Shown in pieces: positions 37,001 to 54,637 of a DNA stretch of 64,000 bases (the first letter of the stretch is position 1; each line of letters opens with the position of its first letter). Under the pieces are notes generated by a model, which searched no databases, was not told the DNA's origin, and worked only from the letters and a program-made list of their open reading frames with translations. Source of the stretch: Glycine soja (taxonomy: Eukaryota; Streptophyta; Magnoliopsida; Fabales; Fabaceae); the NCBI RefSeq assembly GCF_004193775.1, contig NC_041005.1, positions 6,698,501-6,762,500 of the forward strand, in the 5' to 3' direction. Both the position numbers and the translations under genes were made by a program.

Positions 37001-39557
37001 ATGACTTGTCCAGTTCTCCTTGTATCCATAGGATAGACAGCACAGAAATGCAAGAGCCATCAGATGTTGTGAAAGATGATTCAAAATTGGTCCCTGTAAA
37101 TAGTTTTGGCTGTGGATCAGACGCTAAGCAAACTTCCTATCCAACGGATGAAAAGCCAAATGTGCCTACAGAACAAGAGGACACAGGTGCTCTATGTTAT
37201 GAACCTCCCCGCTTTCCAAGCTTGGACATTCCTTTCTTAAGCTGTGATCTTATACAATCTGGAGGTGATATGCAGCAGGAATTCAGTCCCCTAGGTATCC
37301 GCCAATTTATGATGTCTTCTATGAACATGAACCTAACTCCTTTTAGATTATGGGACTCACCTTCTCGTGATGATAGTCCAGATGCTCTGTTAAAAAGTGC
37401 AGCTAAAACCTTCACAGGTACACCATCTATATTAAAGAAACGAAACCGAGACCTTTTATCTCCACTATCAGATAAAAGAATTGACAAGAGACTTGAGATT
37501 GAAATGACATCAACCTTGATAAAAAACTTTTCCCGATTGGATGTCATGTTTGACGACAATGAAACTCCGGTAGCAGATTTGCTTCCTGCATCTTCAATGC
37601 AAAAGAGGGACTCTGGTACCTCTGTTGAAGGTGATAAAGGGAGTTGTCGACAAGATTTAGTTAAAGTGGAACGAGCAGAGGATAAAAAGAAGTCTGTAAT
37701 TTTGGACGACAAAAAATCAGAAGACGATTCGGGTGGTAATAATTCTCAGGATAAAGTTAAGCAGCAACCTCTTGATGTTGATTCTGAGATAAAGAATGAT
37801 GCTAGTGCTGCTGCTGAGATTGTAAGTATTATTTTCTTGTAATAAGCTTTTAACCAAAATTTGTAAATGATTACTTATGTTGTTATTTTGTTTGTCAGGT
37901 GCAACAACCATCTGAAATTTTGGTTGAACATGATATGAATGATCTGTTACTGTATTCACCTGATCAGGTTAATTTGAAATCAGAAAAAGTTCTTAGTTTA
38001 AGTGCTAGAACTAAAAAAAATCCATGCTCAAGGATTAACTCACCATCTGTTTGGGTAAAGGAGCATGAAAGACTTTCAGTTGCTGTTACTTGTGTACAGT
38101 CTATCAGTTCATCCGGCTCAGGGGAGAATTCGGGTGATCACACTGGAAACGATGGTGGTCTTGAAACATGTAACATGTAATTTTCTTCAAACTAATTATA
38201 TTATCATTTGCCAACTGTTTCCATTTTCCATTATTTATTTTATTCGGGTGTTTTATTAACGAGGCTGAGTTATTTGATCAACCTCCAATAAGGTAGTTGT
38301 GAGGTTTCATCCATTTAGCTTTATTTGATGTTACTGTTAATGGTTTAAGCTCTGCTGCATTGGAAAGTTCTCTCATTATGTGGCACTTGTGATAGGTTTC
38401 ATTTGTCTAGTTTATGTTATTTGCAACGTTTTGGACTCCAATGACAATTGTTTCCATTTTTGCTTTATTTTTCAAATTATTCAGTGTCAACTCGCTGTGG
38501 TTCTGACTACTGCTTGTTTGGTTTCAGATTTGGTGGAACACCTTTTAGGAAAAGCATTGAATCGCCTTCAGCATGGAAATCTCCTTGGCTCATTAACACT
38601 TTTTTGTCCAGCCCCAGGATTGATACTGAAATTACAATCGAGGTACTGTAGGTTCTGTTGGATAATGATTTCCTTGAAGTAGATTTTAATTCACCAAAAT
38701 TAAAACAGAGCATTTTTATAGGATTTTGGGTATTTCATGAGCCCTTGTGACAGAAGCTATGATGCAATCGGGTTGATGAAACAGATCAGTGAACAAACTG
38801 CTGCTCAATATGCCAGTGCTCAAGAGATTCTAGGAAATGAGACTCCCAAGGCATTACCAAAAGAGGCGTCCAGAAATGACAGGGATGGAGACCAGGAAAA
38901 TATCGATGCTCATGATCAGCATGGGAACCATTCTCAGTTGGCTTCAAGTGCTTTGGTAAAGCTTAACTTAGTTCCTTTGTCCTTTGATCGACATTTTCAC
39001 TTGATCCTTTCCCATAAGTCATAGTAGCCCTTGGGTTTTTCTTGAAAGCTGAAGCATCATATTTAGATCTATATTTCATCATATGGCAAGAGAACACAAA
39101 TAACATTTAGAAAATAGATCTCCGAATATTTCACCATCAAGAGAAACACAACTATCCTAGTTAAAAAGCTGCAGCTCAATTCCCTTCCCCTCACTGGCTT
39201 TTGGCGGTGAATTCTTTGAGTGGTTTCTTTTTTGGTGTTAAAAGTGACACACAAAATCTTCACTAATAATTTTTATTTCACACTTTAAATTTTGATAAAG
39301 CATAAGCTTACAAGATTATTTTGAGCCTTTGGAGATTTCAGGAACCCTGCACTGCAGTTATTTTCTTATGCAAGAAATTCAGGTCTCTAGTTTTGTCAAT
39401 AGCTTATGGCTTAAAGGAATTTATTCGTTTGCAGGTGGAGCGACGTGTACTTGACTTCAGCGAATGTGGAACTCCGGTCAGAGGTGATAGCAGCAGCAAA
39501 TCCTCAGCTATGAGCTTCTCAAGCCCTTCTTCGTATTTGTTGAAGGGCTGTAGATAG
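34072..39557 (+). CDS. MYB3R: Three-repeat MYB transcription factor (MYB3R, c-Myb-like)
   Basis: Nuclear DNA-binding regulator of G2/M genes through MSA elements. Exons: 34072-34148, 34574-34628, 35011-35068, 35343-35437, 35578-35681, 35888-36016, 36093-37821, 37899-38176, 38528-38642, 38722-38955, 39435-39557, giving 998 residues, a normal MYB3R length. R1 is at about residues 37-84 (GQWTPEEDEILRKAV), R2 at 89-136 (KGPWSKEEDEIIIDLV) and R3 at 141-186 (EAWTQEEELALIRAH), with regularly spaced Trp and LPGR-TDNSIKNHWN at the end of R3. The long tail holds the conserved MYB3R C-terminal blocks: FRLWDSPSRDDSPDALLKSAAKTF, FGGTPFRKSIESPSAWKSPW, GYFMSPCDRSYDAIGLMKQ and RVLDFSECGTPVR. It resembles the MYB3R1/MYB3R4 activator type; that subtype is inferred. 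Two leader exons (ending 33253; 33950-34071) precede the ATG, with uORFs and an intronic MSA site. Confidence 0.95.
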
Positions 39558-41566
39558 TTGATCGTGCACTGAAATGCTATAAAGCCTTCGGTTGATGTAC
39601 TTTTCGTCTCCAAGTATATTTTATATATAGTTTACTATTTTTTTTTATTTCTTTATCTAGCTTATAGTGATAAGACTTGAATTTGTAATGGTAACAAAGA
39701 ATTCTATTTAAGCTTGTGTCGATTCTGGATTCTTAATTTGTCACCTCTATAGTAAGCAAATACACATGAGAGGATTTATAACATTCTTCTTAGTTTTATA
39801 TTCTCTCAAACCAATTGTCCGCGGCACCTACAATTACTAACAGCTATGAAGGTAGGGGAAAGTTCAAAATCTTGCTTTCAAAAAGCACTGCTCACAAAAC
39901 CAACATTTGTTAAACTAAAAAGGATTTGAACCCCTTAGTAATCTTGAATTCAACCTTAAAACTTACGTGCATGATAAAAATATAAGAGGAATCTTTACTT
40001 TTAAGATTATCATGAGGTTGATCTCATTAAGTAAAAAGATTTTTGTAAGAAAAGAGAACGGGGAAGGAATAAATGTATACATACAAGTCAAGCTTAGATA
40101 AAAAAAAAAATGAAAGCAAATCTTAATTCATCCTATAATCTTGCGATCAAATCATTGTCCTAATTATGCTAATTAGGGAAGTTAATTATAAAAAAATAAC
40201 TATTTTTTTAGTAGTGAGCCGAGTCACTTTACATATACTTTGACAATTCTACTCACAAAATTTTCATATTAAGAGAATAGAAAGCACACACAAAAAAGGA
40301 CATTGTCAAAAACTTGGGCAAATTATCATAAAAACAATATTTCCATCTTAATTCTTAAATCTGAGAAAATATTTCTCTCTTAAAAAATTATCATACATTG
40401 TGAAAGATAACTAGGTAAGTTTTCAACAGTCAATTATAATGATGAAATAATATTTTTATAAATCGTATTTATAAATGAATTATCAATTTTTAAGTCATCA
40501 TAGTTTCTCTTAGAACATCTACAACACAATTACTATGCGAATTGATTAAAAGTAGGACAAATTACTTATTAAAATCTGTTGTTTTCTTATACAAGCATAG
40601 CTGCTTCTATAAGCAATGTTAAGTACCCAAAGACAGTAGTTACTAACTTCCTTTCAACTTTATTTTTTATCAACAAATGTTAATTGTTAATTTTTGTTAG
40701 AATGTTGGTAAGAGAGATTCATATTCATGATCTCTCCCTTCCTCCTCCTTTCAGGGTTGTCTATAGATTACTAGTTTACTCATTTGAGGAATGTTCCTCA
40801 AGTCTTGATACTTTGATTGTTGTCTTTTGAATTAAGGAATTGGCTAGTGTTCAACCGATGGCTAAGTACCCTAAAAAAAATTTCTAGGCCAAGAATTAAT
40901 AAAGAAATTAAAAAAAATAAGTAAAACACTTAGTTTATCAATCTTAACATAAAATAAATAGTAAATACTCTTATAAATTGAGTAAAACACTTAGTTTAAC
41001 AATCTTAACATAAAATGAATGCTAAATACTATTATCAATATTTCCTGCTTTCTCTTCAAACTCTGATGATAGAACTATCGTACATCTAATATACTCTTTC
41101 TCTACTCATCTCTAAACAACCGGTTTTTCTCATCACTTCAACCTTCTCTCTAATAAACTCATTCTTAATCTTATATGAGATATTCACTTATATGCACCAT
41201 TCTCATATTTACATTATATTTATTCTTAAGACTTGGCTCCATATGACATCACGAGTCTTTTCTAATATAGTTTAGAGAGTTTTACACCTTCCGTTTCACA
41301 CACCTCACCACAAATCTATCTTGCCACATTTGAGTCGAAACTAATCTATCGAATGTTGTTTGTTTCTTTCCAACAAGGATCCCGGGAAAAAAGAAAAAAA
41401 AAATCCCTCTAAGAAACACTTGATTATGTCACATTAAGAAACAGAACAAAAATGTATAATGCAGAAAAGGTTTCATTGGTGATGTTGACAGTTATTAAAC
41501 AAAAATAATGGAAGTTCTCCTATAGGGACTAGGGAGCATGTTGAAAACTGCGGTCAACAACATGTT
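39558..41566. other. Convergent intergenic region
   Basis: Lies between the 3' ends of MYB3R (+) and the aminotransferase (-). Contains both 3' UTRs, AT-rich DNA, and a 61-bp tandem duplication at 40921-41036. No coding exon is recognisable. Confidence 0.75.
40921..41036. repeat. Tandem duplication, period 61 bp
   Basis: The two copies start GTAAAACACTTAGTTTA at 40921 and 40982 and run through CAATCTTAACATAAAAT and TAAATACT with only a few substitutions. High identity suggests a recent duplication. Non-coding. Confidence 0.85.
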
Positions 41567-45828
<4,262 letters not shown>

Positions 45829-47203
45829 TTGATGAAGGAAGTGTCTGGAGAGAGTGTTGAGTCTGCGATGAACAATAAGAATCCAAAAGAATAACTATTA
45901 ATTGGCTTTTTTGGTTTTGATGGTCCCTGTAATTAATAGAATAGAAAAGTATTCCCTCCACAAATTACAAATTCACTTTTTTATATATATATGTAAGAAG
46001 AACGAATGAATTTGTTATTTTTTTATTATTTTCTATACTACTACTGAGGGCGAGCCCTGGTTTGGTGACTTGTATCGTATAATCGCTTTCTTCATTACGG
46101 TTCGTCGCTTCCATTTTATCATGCAATAAAGACATGATACATACCACTTTCTAACATAAGCTATTATTATAACTAGTTATTGAAATTAACACCGTGCAAG
46201 CCGACAAGACATGTATCTTATTGTAAATAACAATATGGTAAGCAGGAATATGAATATATAAGATTTTCTGTACCATCCATCGTTTAAAAAAGAATTATAG
46301 TATTGGTGACACTTAACTAGATTCACCTTCACGAGTCATGACCAAATATTTTAATTATAGTTAACCTTTTAGACATAAATCTAGTTCGATCTTGACTTTG
46401 TCAATAATTTAGACAGACATCAAATTAATCTTATAATTATGTACGTTCAGATATTATCTATAGCAAAGTCATAGAAATTTAAAAGATCTTATAAATATAT
46501 ATTATAAAAGAAAAATATAGTATAAACCTAAAAAATTACTTTAATATATTTCTTAAAAAAATAGGTTTTTTATTTAAAAAATATAGCTGAAACACACCAT
46601 TTCACTTTCTTATCCTCCATCTTCTTTCTAATTTTTCATCTCTCAGCCTTCCACTTATTTTTTTTCATTGTTTCAAAATTCATCAAATTTATTACATTCT
46701 TGTGACACTCTCAAGCATGGGAATGTGGTTAGATTAAAAGGAAATATCACTCGTTTTCTTAAAATTTTTATAAGGTAAATTTATAAACCATTGAGTTAGA
46801 TGGGTATTTTATAACATTATGAGTTGTGTGAGAAGGGTTAGAAAACTAAGTATTAGGAATTATTGTGGTTTCCTCAAAATCTTATGTATGTTAAATTTGG
46901 AAATTTTGCCTAATTTTTTATTCTTTTTATTTTAAATGCTTAGATTCTATGAAAAATATAACGGTTGATCCTCCCAACAGCATTGGAAGGCATTGATTGC
47001 GTTCTTTTTTGTGTGAGTAGTTAATCTACTTAGCGGCATTTCTTAAATTCTTTTAGGAGAAGCAAGTAAACTCCAAAAATATATTATTTTGTGATCTTTG
47101 AAATTCTAGGAGTAGTTGAGAATGAAGTAAAATGTTTATCTTCGCTTGATTGGAATTTATTCCTTGAGATTTTTTATAAGGTATTTAAGAGTGGATATTG
47201 GAT

Positions 47204-47230
47204 TATTTATTTATTTATTTATTTATTTAT
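47204..47230. repeat. (TTTA)n microsatellite
   Basis: About seven uninterrupted TTTA units, directly before the degenerate tandem array. Confidence 0.9.
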
Positions 47231-47251
47231 TGTGAGTTTATAATTGATTGT

Positions 47252-47485
47252 TGCTCGCTACAACGGAAAGATAATGTAGCTTATGAGTCAAAAATTCATA
47301 GTATATATATGTTTTTTTTTTTGCTGCAACGAAGAGAGAATGTAACCTATGGGTTGAATATTCATAGTTTCTAAAGATCCGTTCGCTGCAACGAAGAGAT
47401 AATGCAACCTACGAGCAAAGTGTCGTTGTTCTATAATTAGCGGTCGCCACAATGAAGAGGTAATGTGATCTATGTGCACATAGTA
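47252..47485. repeat. Degenerate tandem array, four units of about 62-66 bp
   Basis: Units begin near 47252, 47318, 47381 and 47443, each with a GCTGCAACGAAGAGATAATG-like core followed by TAACCTATGGG-like words and a diverged spacer. No frame is kept. It probably belongs to an old retroelement or satellite-like patch. Confidence 0.75.
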
Positions 47486-49447
47486 AAATGAAAGTTTTTA
47501 CAAAGTTATTATTCTTGAATACAAGTTTATATGTAGTTCTAAAATTTTTCAAGGGAGTATACAATAGTTTCTAAAAGTAAGTTGTATTTATTTCACTTTT
47601 ATTTAATGTCATTTAAATTCTTTTTGGATGTAAAGACTTGTATTATGTTTGTGCTCTCCTTCCTATCCGGTTTATATTTTATGCTCTCACTAAGTCTTCG
47701 AGACTTACCCCCTTCTTTCATTTTTGTCCTCAGACACACAGATAGTCAGCTTACTTCCTAGGATTTGCTGACTTACCCAAGAATTTGTTTATCTTTTTGG
47801 TAGGCCTCCATTGCGTTTGATGAAAAATATTTTTTTTGTGACTCCAGTATAATGCGACTATAGGGATAAGGGTAAGAATAAATATAGAGAAAATTCCGTT
47901 ATTTTGAGATGTAGATGATCTTATCTTATAGATATGCTTATGGTGTAATTATGAAATTTTGAGACACTTTGATGATTAGTATGTATGACCAACATCACTA
48001 TTAATTGATATTTTGGATAATATGTCAAGGGTTTATGTTGTGATCTATAACCTTGATATCTAACTATTGGATCTTAATATATGTATATATAGATTTGCAT
48101 GGATATATGATATATTTTCACAGGTTATTCAATATGGGGTTTGTCTTGTTTTTAGGGGAAACTCTATCGAATTTTCGATAACCCATTTTGGTTAATCTTT
48201 TAAATGTGATTTGGAATGAAATACTCTTAGACTAGCCAGGCTAAGGAAATTATAGTTTGTGCATCAATTATGGTCTAAGAGTGAGTCGTGACAATAACTC
48301 TACAAAAGTTATCAAGAAAGTGGTTTTGTTCTTTTTAAGTTTACCCTAGCATATTTCTTATTCATGTTAATGAATTATCATGAAACGCATAAAAAATTGG
48401 GATATCAGTCCACATGTTAATTGGCTTGCAATTTGGCCATAGGGATGGATCCCGAAATAATTAAAAAATGAAACAAATAAAAATATTAATTTAAGTCCTA
48501 TTTTTAAAAAAAAGTTAACAAGATAATTATAAATTATCATATGAGATTTAAATTAGGTAAACATTAATAACTTGTTTATAATTGTTGACCTTGATCAAAC
48601 CTTTTAAACTAGGTTATTGTCAAACACCTTCGGACTAAGGTGATGTTGTGATAAGCAGCATCTCACACAGTCAAGCATATGGGTTGACGAGGATGCCTTG
48701 GCCTGACATCGCAAGGGCCTAAACTCAAGGTTTCTGAGACTTCTATGGGACATGACTCTTACTACTCAAAACCACAACCTGAATCCTTAAGTTCCTCATT
48801 AGGTTTGGACCTTAATTTAATCTTGAGTCGAATATCACCTCAGGCCTTCTCCGTATCTAAATATGATCCTATTTTGATAAACTTATCATAAATACTTAAG
48901 ATTGGTTAACTTTAATATTATAAAAAAAATCCATTTAGTTTCGTCTAAAATTTATCCGAAGACTGTACGTCTACACCGTTCGTCCTGAAACGCACACCTC
49001 ATTTCTTGTAATATACTAATAAACCGCAAGAATATAGGATTTGAGAGCCTTGTGTTTGATGAGTAGCAAACAGGTTTTCGATCTTGCTCGGCTGTCAATT
49101 TATTTCGCCGCTAAATTATTGCATAATTCTATACTAGTACAATATAACTTTGTTGCTGGGAGACAGAACACAGTGTTTAAGCTATAAATCATGAATTAAA
49201 ACGAGCAACACATGAAGAATTATTAACTTCTGTAAGCCCTCTTTTGAAACAATAAATGGATAAGTTAATTCGTTAAATAAAATCAAGTTGAGGAAAGAAA
49301 ATTTTAGAATTACATGTAGAAAGCTAACTACATCCTCCACCTCAAAAACACAGACTCCTCAGGAAAAACTCGGCCTGGCAAGCAAGTAGAAAGGGAAACC
49401 TACAACGGAATACTATCAAATCCTTTTAGCGTCTTACAGGCAGTAAC

Positions 49448-52400
49448 TCACTCCAGCTTTATACCGTCCATCTCATTGATCACCCCTTCAAGCTGCAAAC
49501 AAAACACAACAAAATGGTCAAACAAGAGTCAAGAAACATGAAGAAATCTTAGCAAATAAGAAAATTATGCAACAGAATGCATACGAAGCATACCTTGACA
49601 ATCTGACGCAAAAAGTAATCCCCATAACGTTTGGCAGGCTTAGACTCCATAACATGAATTGTGTCCTGCAGCAAATGAAGAAGACATTCAAAATTTGCAG
49701 CACCATTTAAGATAGAAACTGGTGAACGGCCATACAGTTCAATTCCAAAAACCTAACTTTTGCATGACACTATGAACCCCTTGTCCAATGTTTACAGCAT
49801 TGGCACAAGGTAGTCAAGCAGGTGTCCATTCATCACTGACATCCCTGTGCACTTGGATTATTCTTAATATAAATAGAAGTAAAACATAAGCCAATTAAAA
49901 CATAAAGGATAAGACCAATCAAAAGACAATCACTGGTGTACTGCTGACTCAGTAATGTATTTGGGGGTTTATCTTTAATTCAACAAGGATTTAGAGAGCA
50001 AAGAAATGCTATTATTATCAAAGAAACGATTTTAACTGAAAAAGACACTCATGCCAATATGGCCTGGAAAATCTGTTAACATCCCCAAATAGCATTTGAA
50101 ATAAGAGAAAAGGAATATTCAGGAAAAACTAGTGAGCAAGCTTACATCATCAATATAGAAATCTAAATCGGCATTGGATGTAATTTTCCCATCACTATCA
50201 ACAGCATGTGTCTTGTGCTTGTATGTCATCAAGATAGTCCTGCCAAGCATCAAAATGGAAATACATGAATAAGCTTATGCACAAAATTTATATTTTATAA
50301 ACAAAATTCCTGATAATCAAGGGGGATGCTAAAATAATTGGATGTCCTTGCAACCTTAAGGTGGGTTCATCCACTTCCATGTAACTTGCAAGTTTTGTGA
50401 GGGAGATTGTTGAATACACTTTCAAGAAGGTGCGGACACCTGATAGCAACTGTTGTTGCTTTGCTTCATAAAGGAACAGTTTCAACTGAAGTCTATAGGC
50501 ATCCTGACAAAACAAATAATATTTAGTTATTCACATGGAAAAAAAGGGGAATTAAGGGAGCAAAAAGAATATCCAAACAATTATTTCTAACAAGTTGAGC
50601 AACTCTGCCAGATCAATGCAAACCTTTAATGAATCCATAAACATAGAAGGCCCAAGGTGTAAATAGAAGTCTAAGAACAACATTATGAAAATGAATACCA
50701 AGTTTCAATAAAAATTTATCTCTTCACTGTAAAATTAAATAATAAAATACAGAAAATACACACTCTTAAGATTAAGGTATCTAACATCCTCTTTAATGAA
50801 ATCAATGGGCAAGAACTCTAAAATATCAAAATTCACTTCAATGTAGTTCGCTAACTGTCCTTTAGTTGATCATGTTCTCTTTTTCGGTGTACAGTTTTTA
50901 GTTTTTAGGGGATGGATAAATATTCCTGACCAGATAACATTTCACCCATTAAGATTGTGGAAGGAGAAAAAATTAGTTACAAGCTCAATAAAGAGAAACA
51001 GAACTTCAAATTTCGGTTCAAATGGAGCTAACTTCAAATTTGAAGTTTTGGGGGGTTATGCACTCACTCCAAATGCTTTTTTTAGTGACCCACATTGCAT
51101 CAAAGGCATACCTGATTGTAATTTACTAGAGGCTCCTCGAAACTAGGTGCTGAAGGGGTAATGAACTTGGGGCATGCATATGAGAAGAGCTCATCATAGA
51201 TAGCAAATGCCTCATCATCATACCTCTGCATTCTAACCATCTTTTCACCATACTTCTCACGTAACTGAGAGTTCACAGTTTCATCAACAAGCCTGCTTTG
51301 GGGGCAGAGTGAAAGGCTAATTGCCAGTAAGGCATACATTTGTTCATTTTTCTTCAGTATCTGCTCATATTGGGGTGATTTCTGATGATACTGCTTTGTC
51401 TTAAAGATGTACAAGAGAATTTTGTTAAATTCACGAATTGCTTCCACATATCTGTAAAAGAGGCTACAGGTTAGGTCATGTAATGAGATAATACAAAACA
51501 TTATCTGGTGGAATAGAATTCTTCAATAGAGACGCAACCTTCAGACAGCCTTTCTTAAATGGAGCATTATTTTAAGCCAACATGCAACAAACTTCATCCA
51601 AAACAATGCATGGGGGAATATGTTGGATTATTGGTCTAGTCTTCTAATCAGAAGAAATATTGCAAGTGCATAGTACTCCAGAATAGTTGAGTATTTACCC
51701 ATTCCTAACTTTTTTTAATAAATTTTGGATGCTCAATCGTACTTCATAAAGTACAGAATCAAGAAAGACAAAAGACAAATCCCATAACACACTTACATAT
51801 TATAAGCTCATGGATTGGAAGAGATTCATGCTATTCAGAAAGAGATCATAGACATTTTCAGATGAATAGAAAGAGAATAACTTCCATTAAGTGATTTATT
51901 AGATAAAAAAAAACAGAATCTTGAGAAATGAGAACTATCCAAAATTCAGAATAAGTATGGGAAGGAGCCATTGAACAGCTGGAAAAAGCCGCGGCCCAAA
52001 TATGGAAATTCAATACAGAAGTAGATCAGTTTCAGCTAAAAGGCTATTCTGAGATGGAACAAGAAAAAATTGAATTTCATTAATTCAATTTTATATGACT
52101 GTGAAACAATTAGAAAAATACGAGGCAAAAGACCAGCCACCATTGTTCAAAGACCAAAACAAATCTCACCCCCAACTATCAACACAAAACAGCAGTCACT
52201 AACAACATTATGAAGCTATTAATTCAAGAATGTGATTACATAAAACACAAACAAAAATAAAATGATTACCTGCGGAGCATGAGATTGGCGAAACCATAGT
52301 GATAAATGGTGGTGATGTGACTCCCAATAACACTGGTATAAACCCCTTGCTGAGTAATATCAATAGGAAGCAAGCACTTGAGCCCGGTATGATAATCCCC

Positions 52401-53114
52401 CAAAAGACAATGAACCCTAAGCAAGCCCACCATGCTAAAATACCCCAACACCTTCAGCACATTGCTCCCCCCATTGTAATCATAACCATCGGTCGCGGTA
52501 AACTGCTCGAGCCCCTCCTTCTCCTGCTCCAGAATCTGAATAATGGCACTCTTCTCCACCAGCGCCTGGAGGAAGTTGAGGACCCCGAAAACATTCCAGG
52601 CCTGGTCGAACTGGCGCAAGAGGGCGATTTCTTGTTCAGTCTTGCTCTTCATCTTGGCACGGTACTGGCAGAAGCTCTGGAACTGGTAGACGAACTCGTC
52701 GACCATGTCCCATAGCCACTGGTTGGGGAGCTGCATGTTGACGACGCCGTGGAGGACAACCTGGAAGAGGCTGCAGTAGTTGTCCCACGAGTCGATGCGC
52801 TGGCGGAGCGTCGGAGTGAGACGAGCGTAGAGGTGGCGGAACCACATCTCGCGGTAGAGGAGGCAGAAGACGTGGTCGTTGTCGACGTAGTGCGCGACGG
52901 CGTCCACGGAGGGCCACGGGGTATCCTTGAAGAGACGCTCCGAGAGGGTCTGGAAGGAGCTCTCGTACATCTGGTGGATCTCGTACACGTTCTTTTCGCG
53001 GATGTGACGGTACAGGTGAACCACAAAAGATTTTACCGAGTCGGGGACAAAGTTCGGGTCGTACCCTAGCTCCTGCGGTTGCTGCGAGCGCTCTTCGAAG
53101 TCTTGGTTCGCCAT
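49448..53114 (-). CDS. EIF3L: Translation initiation factor eIF3 subunit L
   Basis: Non-core subunit of the eIF3 complex, which loads mRNA on the 40S ribosome in the cytosol. Exons in coding order: 52270-53114, 51112-51451, 50355-50503, 50146-50239, 49594-49665, 49448-49492, giving 514 residues, close to other plant eIF3L. Recognisable blocks: [51 protein letters not shown] and [22 protein letters not shown] in exon 1, then FNKILLYI...[18 protein letters not shown]. The PCI domain covers roughly residues 300-480 ([18 protein letters not shown]) and the tail is [23 protein letters not shown]. Exon 1 is much richer in G+C than the rest of the window, which creates long antisense frames that are not genes. 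The ATG is preceded by a telo-box leader. Confidence 0.95.
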
Positions 53115-54637
53115 GGTTGGAAGATGGAACAGGGTTCAGGGGATAGAGGTGCCGATATAGAAGAACTAGGTTAGGGTTTGCGCACGCACACCGTCATAGA
53201 GGACTGAGTAAGTTAACGAAACGCTATTTACCGTAACAAAAATAAATGAATAAATTGCTCAGAATATATTTTATTCAGGGACACCACAACTAAAGTATCG
53301 GGCTTCTTGTATATATCCAAAGTTTAATAGGTTGGATAAAAAAAATGAAAAAAGATATGGAAATATCTCCAAATAATAAAGTGAAGAGTTAAAATACAGT
53401 TTTTACTATCTTAACTCTTGTATTTATATAAGCAATAGGGTAAGAAAATTAATTCTTATCTTGTCTCTAAATTGTTAAAGTTTTTCATAACAGTAAATTT
53501 AGAGTCAATTAATTCAAATTTTGTAAATTTATATATTTTTTATAAAAAAAAAATCAACTTCTCTTATTAAAATAAGTATAAGAAGTGTTTATATTATATC
53601 ACCAACTTCTCTTATTTTAAAAATTACTTTCCTTTCTTAAGAGATAATTATGTACTATATTTTAGTTTATTTTAATGTGCATAAATCCATTTATAAAGAA
53701 GAAGGTCATCATTTAGCTAAATTTAATGTGATATTATCAATTTTCAAATTTTAATAGATGACTTAAACACTTAGGGTAGGGTGTATTTAATTTTACATTT
53801 AGATGGATGGACACACATTCCAATGTACATTTGTGAGAAGCTTCAACTTATTACTTTTAATTCAACATCAGTTTGAAGTTTCCAACGAAACAACAAACAT
53901 GCACTTGTATTATTTTCTTCAAATTTTTATTTATAAACTTTTTATCTTTAATATTTTGAGTTAGTAATAGGATTATTCGGTTTGGAAAGATGTTTTCTTG
54001 TTTTATTTTTTTTAATTATAAAAATATCACATTATTTTTTATTTTATTCTTAAATACTTGTACATGAAAAATGAAACATTTTTTTATTTTCAATTTTTAT
54101 ACAAAACATCTGAAAATAAGAATTAAATTAAAAATCAAGTAACATTTTTAAATTAAAAAAGATAGTAATATTTTCTGAAATCAAATAGACTTTAAGGTTC
54201 GTACTCTTCTTGAGTTTTTTTCACATATATCTTTAGAAACAATCATATTTGGGACATAATAAATACTAAATTTAAATATAAGTGCACATACCCAATAATT
54301 TGAGACTAAAAAAGCAATTAAGAAAAGGCAGGCCCATAGAGAGAAGACCAGCAAGTGCGGTTCGGCAACCCATCCACCTTAGGAAAGGCAAAGCTTGGTC
54401 ATTCCCAATTTAATTATTATTCACAAGCTAAACTACACAAACTGTACCTATTGGACCAGACCAGATGAAATCGTAGTTCAAAGTTGAGCATCAAATCCAT
54501 CCTTCTTTAATCAACATTTGCTTTTGTCATATGATACATGTCAACATTTTTGTCCAAAACTGATTTCCATACCATGCAGCATTCTTTTAAGGCATGAAGG
54601 CTGGAAAAGATGATGTTTCACACTGAATTTATCCAGT
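53115..54637. other. Intergenic region upstream of eIF3L
   Basis: Right of the eIF3L ATG lie its leader and promoter (with a telo-box), then AT-rich DNA, then the 3' UTR of the four-span membrane gene (roughly 54300-54637). I see no repeat element or coding segment in between. Confidence 0.75.
53172..53180 (-). promoter_or_regulatory. Telo-box upstream of eIF3L
   Basis: TTAGGGTTT on the + strand is AAACCCTAA on the gene's strand, about 58 bp before the ATG. It matches the telo-box found near many translation-factor genes. Confidence 0.6.

Larger units (their letters stand above)
45829..49447. other. Intergenic region upstream of the aminotransferase
   Basis: The right flank of the aminotransferase start (leader and promoter, to about 46150) is followed by AT-rich DNA. 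A (TTTA)n tract (47204-47230) and four degenerate tandem units (47252-47485) sit in the middle. Phrases such as AAGTCTTCGAGACTTACCCCC near 47693 have the look of retrotransposon ends, but no open frame, LTR pair or target duplication could be fixed. The eIF3L 3' UTR occupies the last part (from about 49300). Confidence 0.6.

Noticed and set aside
38065..38259. Stop codon at 38178-38180 as the end of MYB3R
   Set aside because: A donor two codons earlier (AT|GTAATT at 38176) joins in phase to conserved MYB3R C-terminal exons, giving a 998-residue protein.
47252..47485. Direct-repeat array as a CRISPR-like locus
   Set aside because: The window is eukaryotic, the repeats are degenerate, spacers are not unique fixed-length pieces, and no cas gene is present.
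52299..53069. Long open frames antisense or in other frames of eIF3L exon 1
   Set aside because: They exist because exon 1 is G+C-rich and has few stop codons. The - strand frame encodes clear eIF3L; the others show arginine- or valine-rich nonsense.
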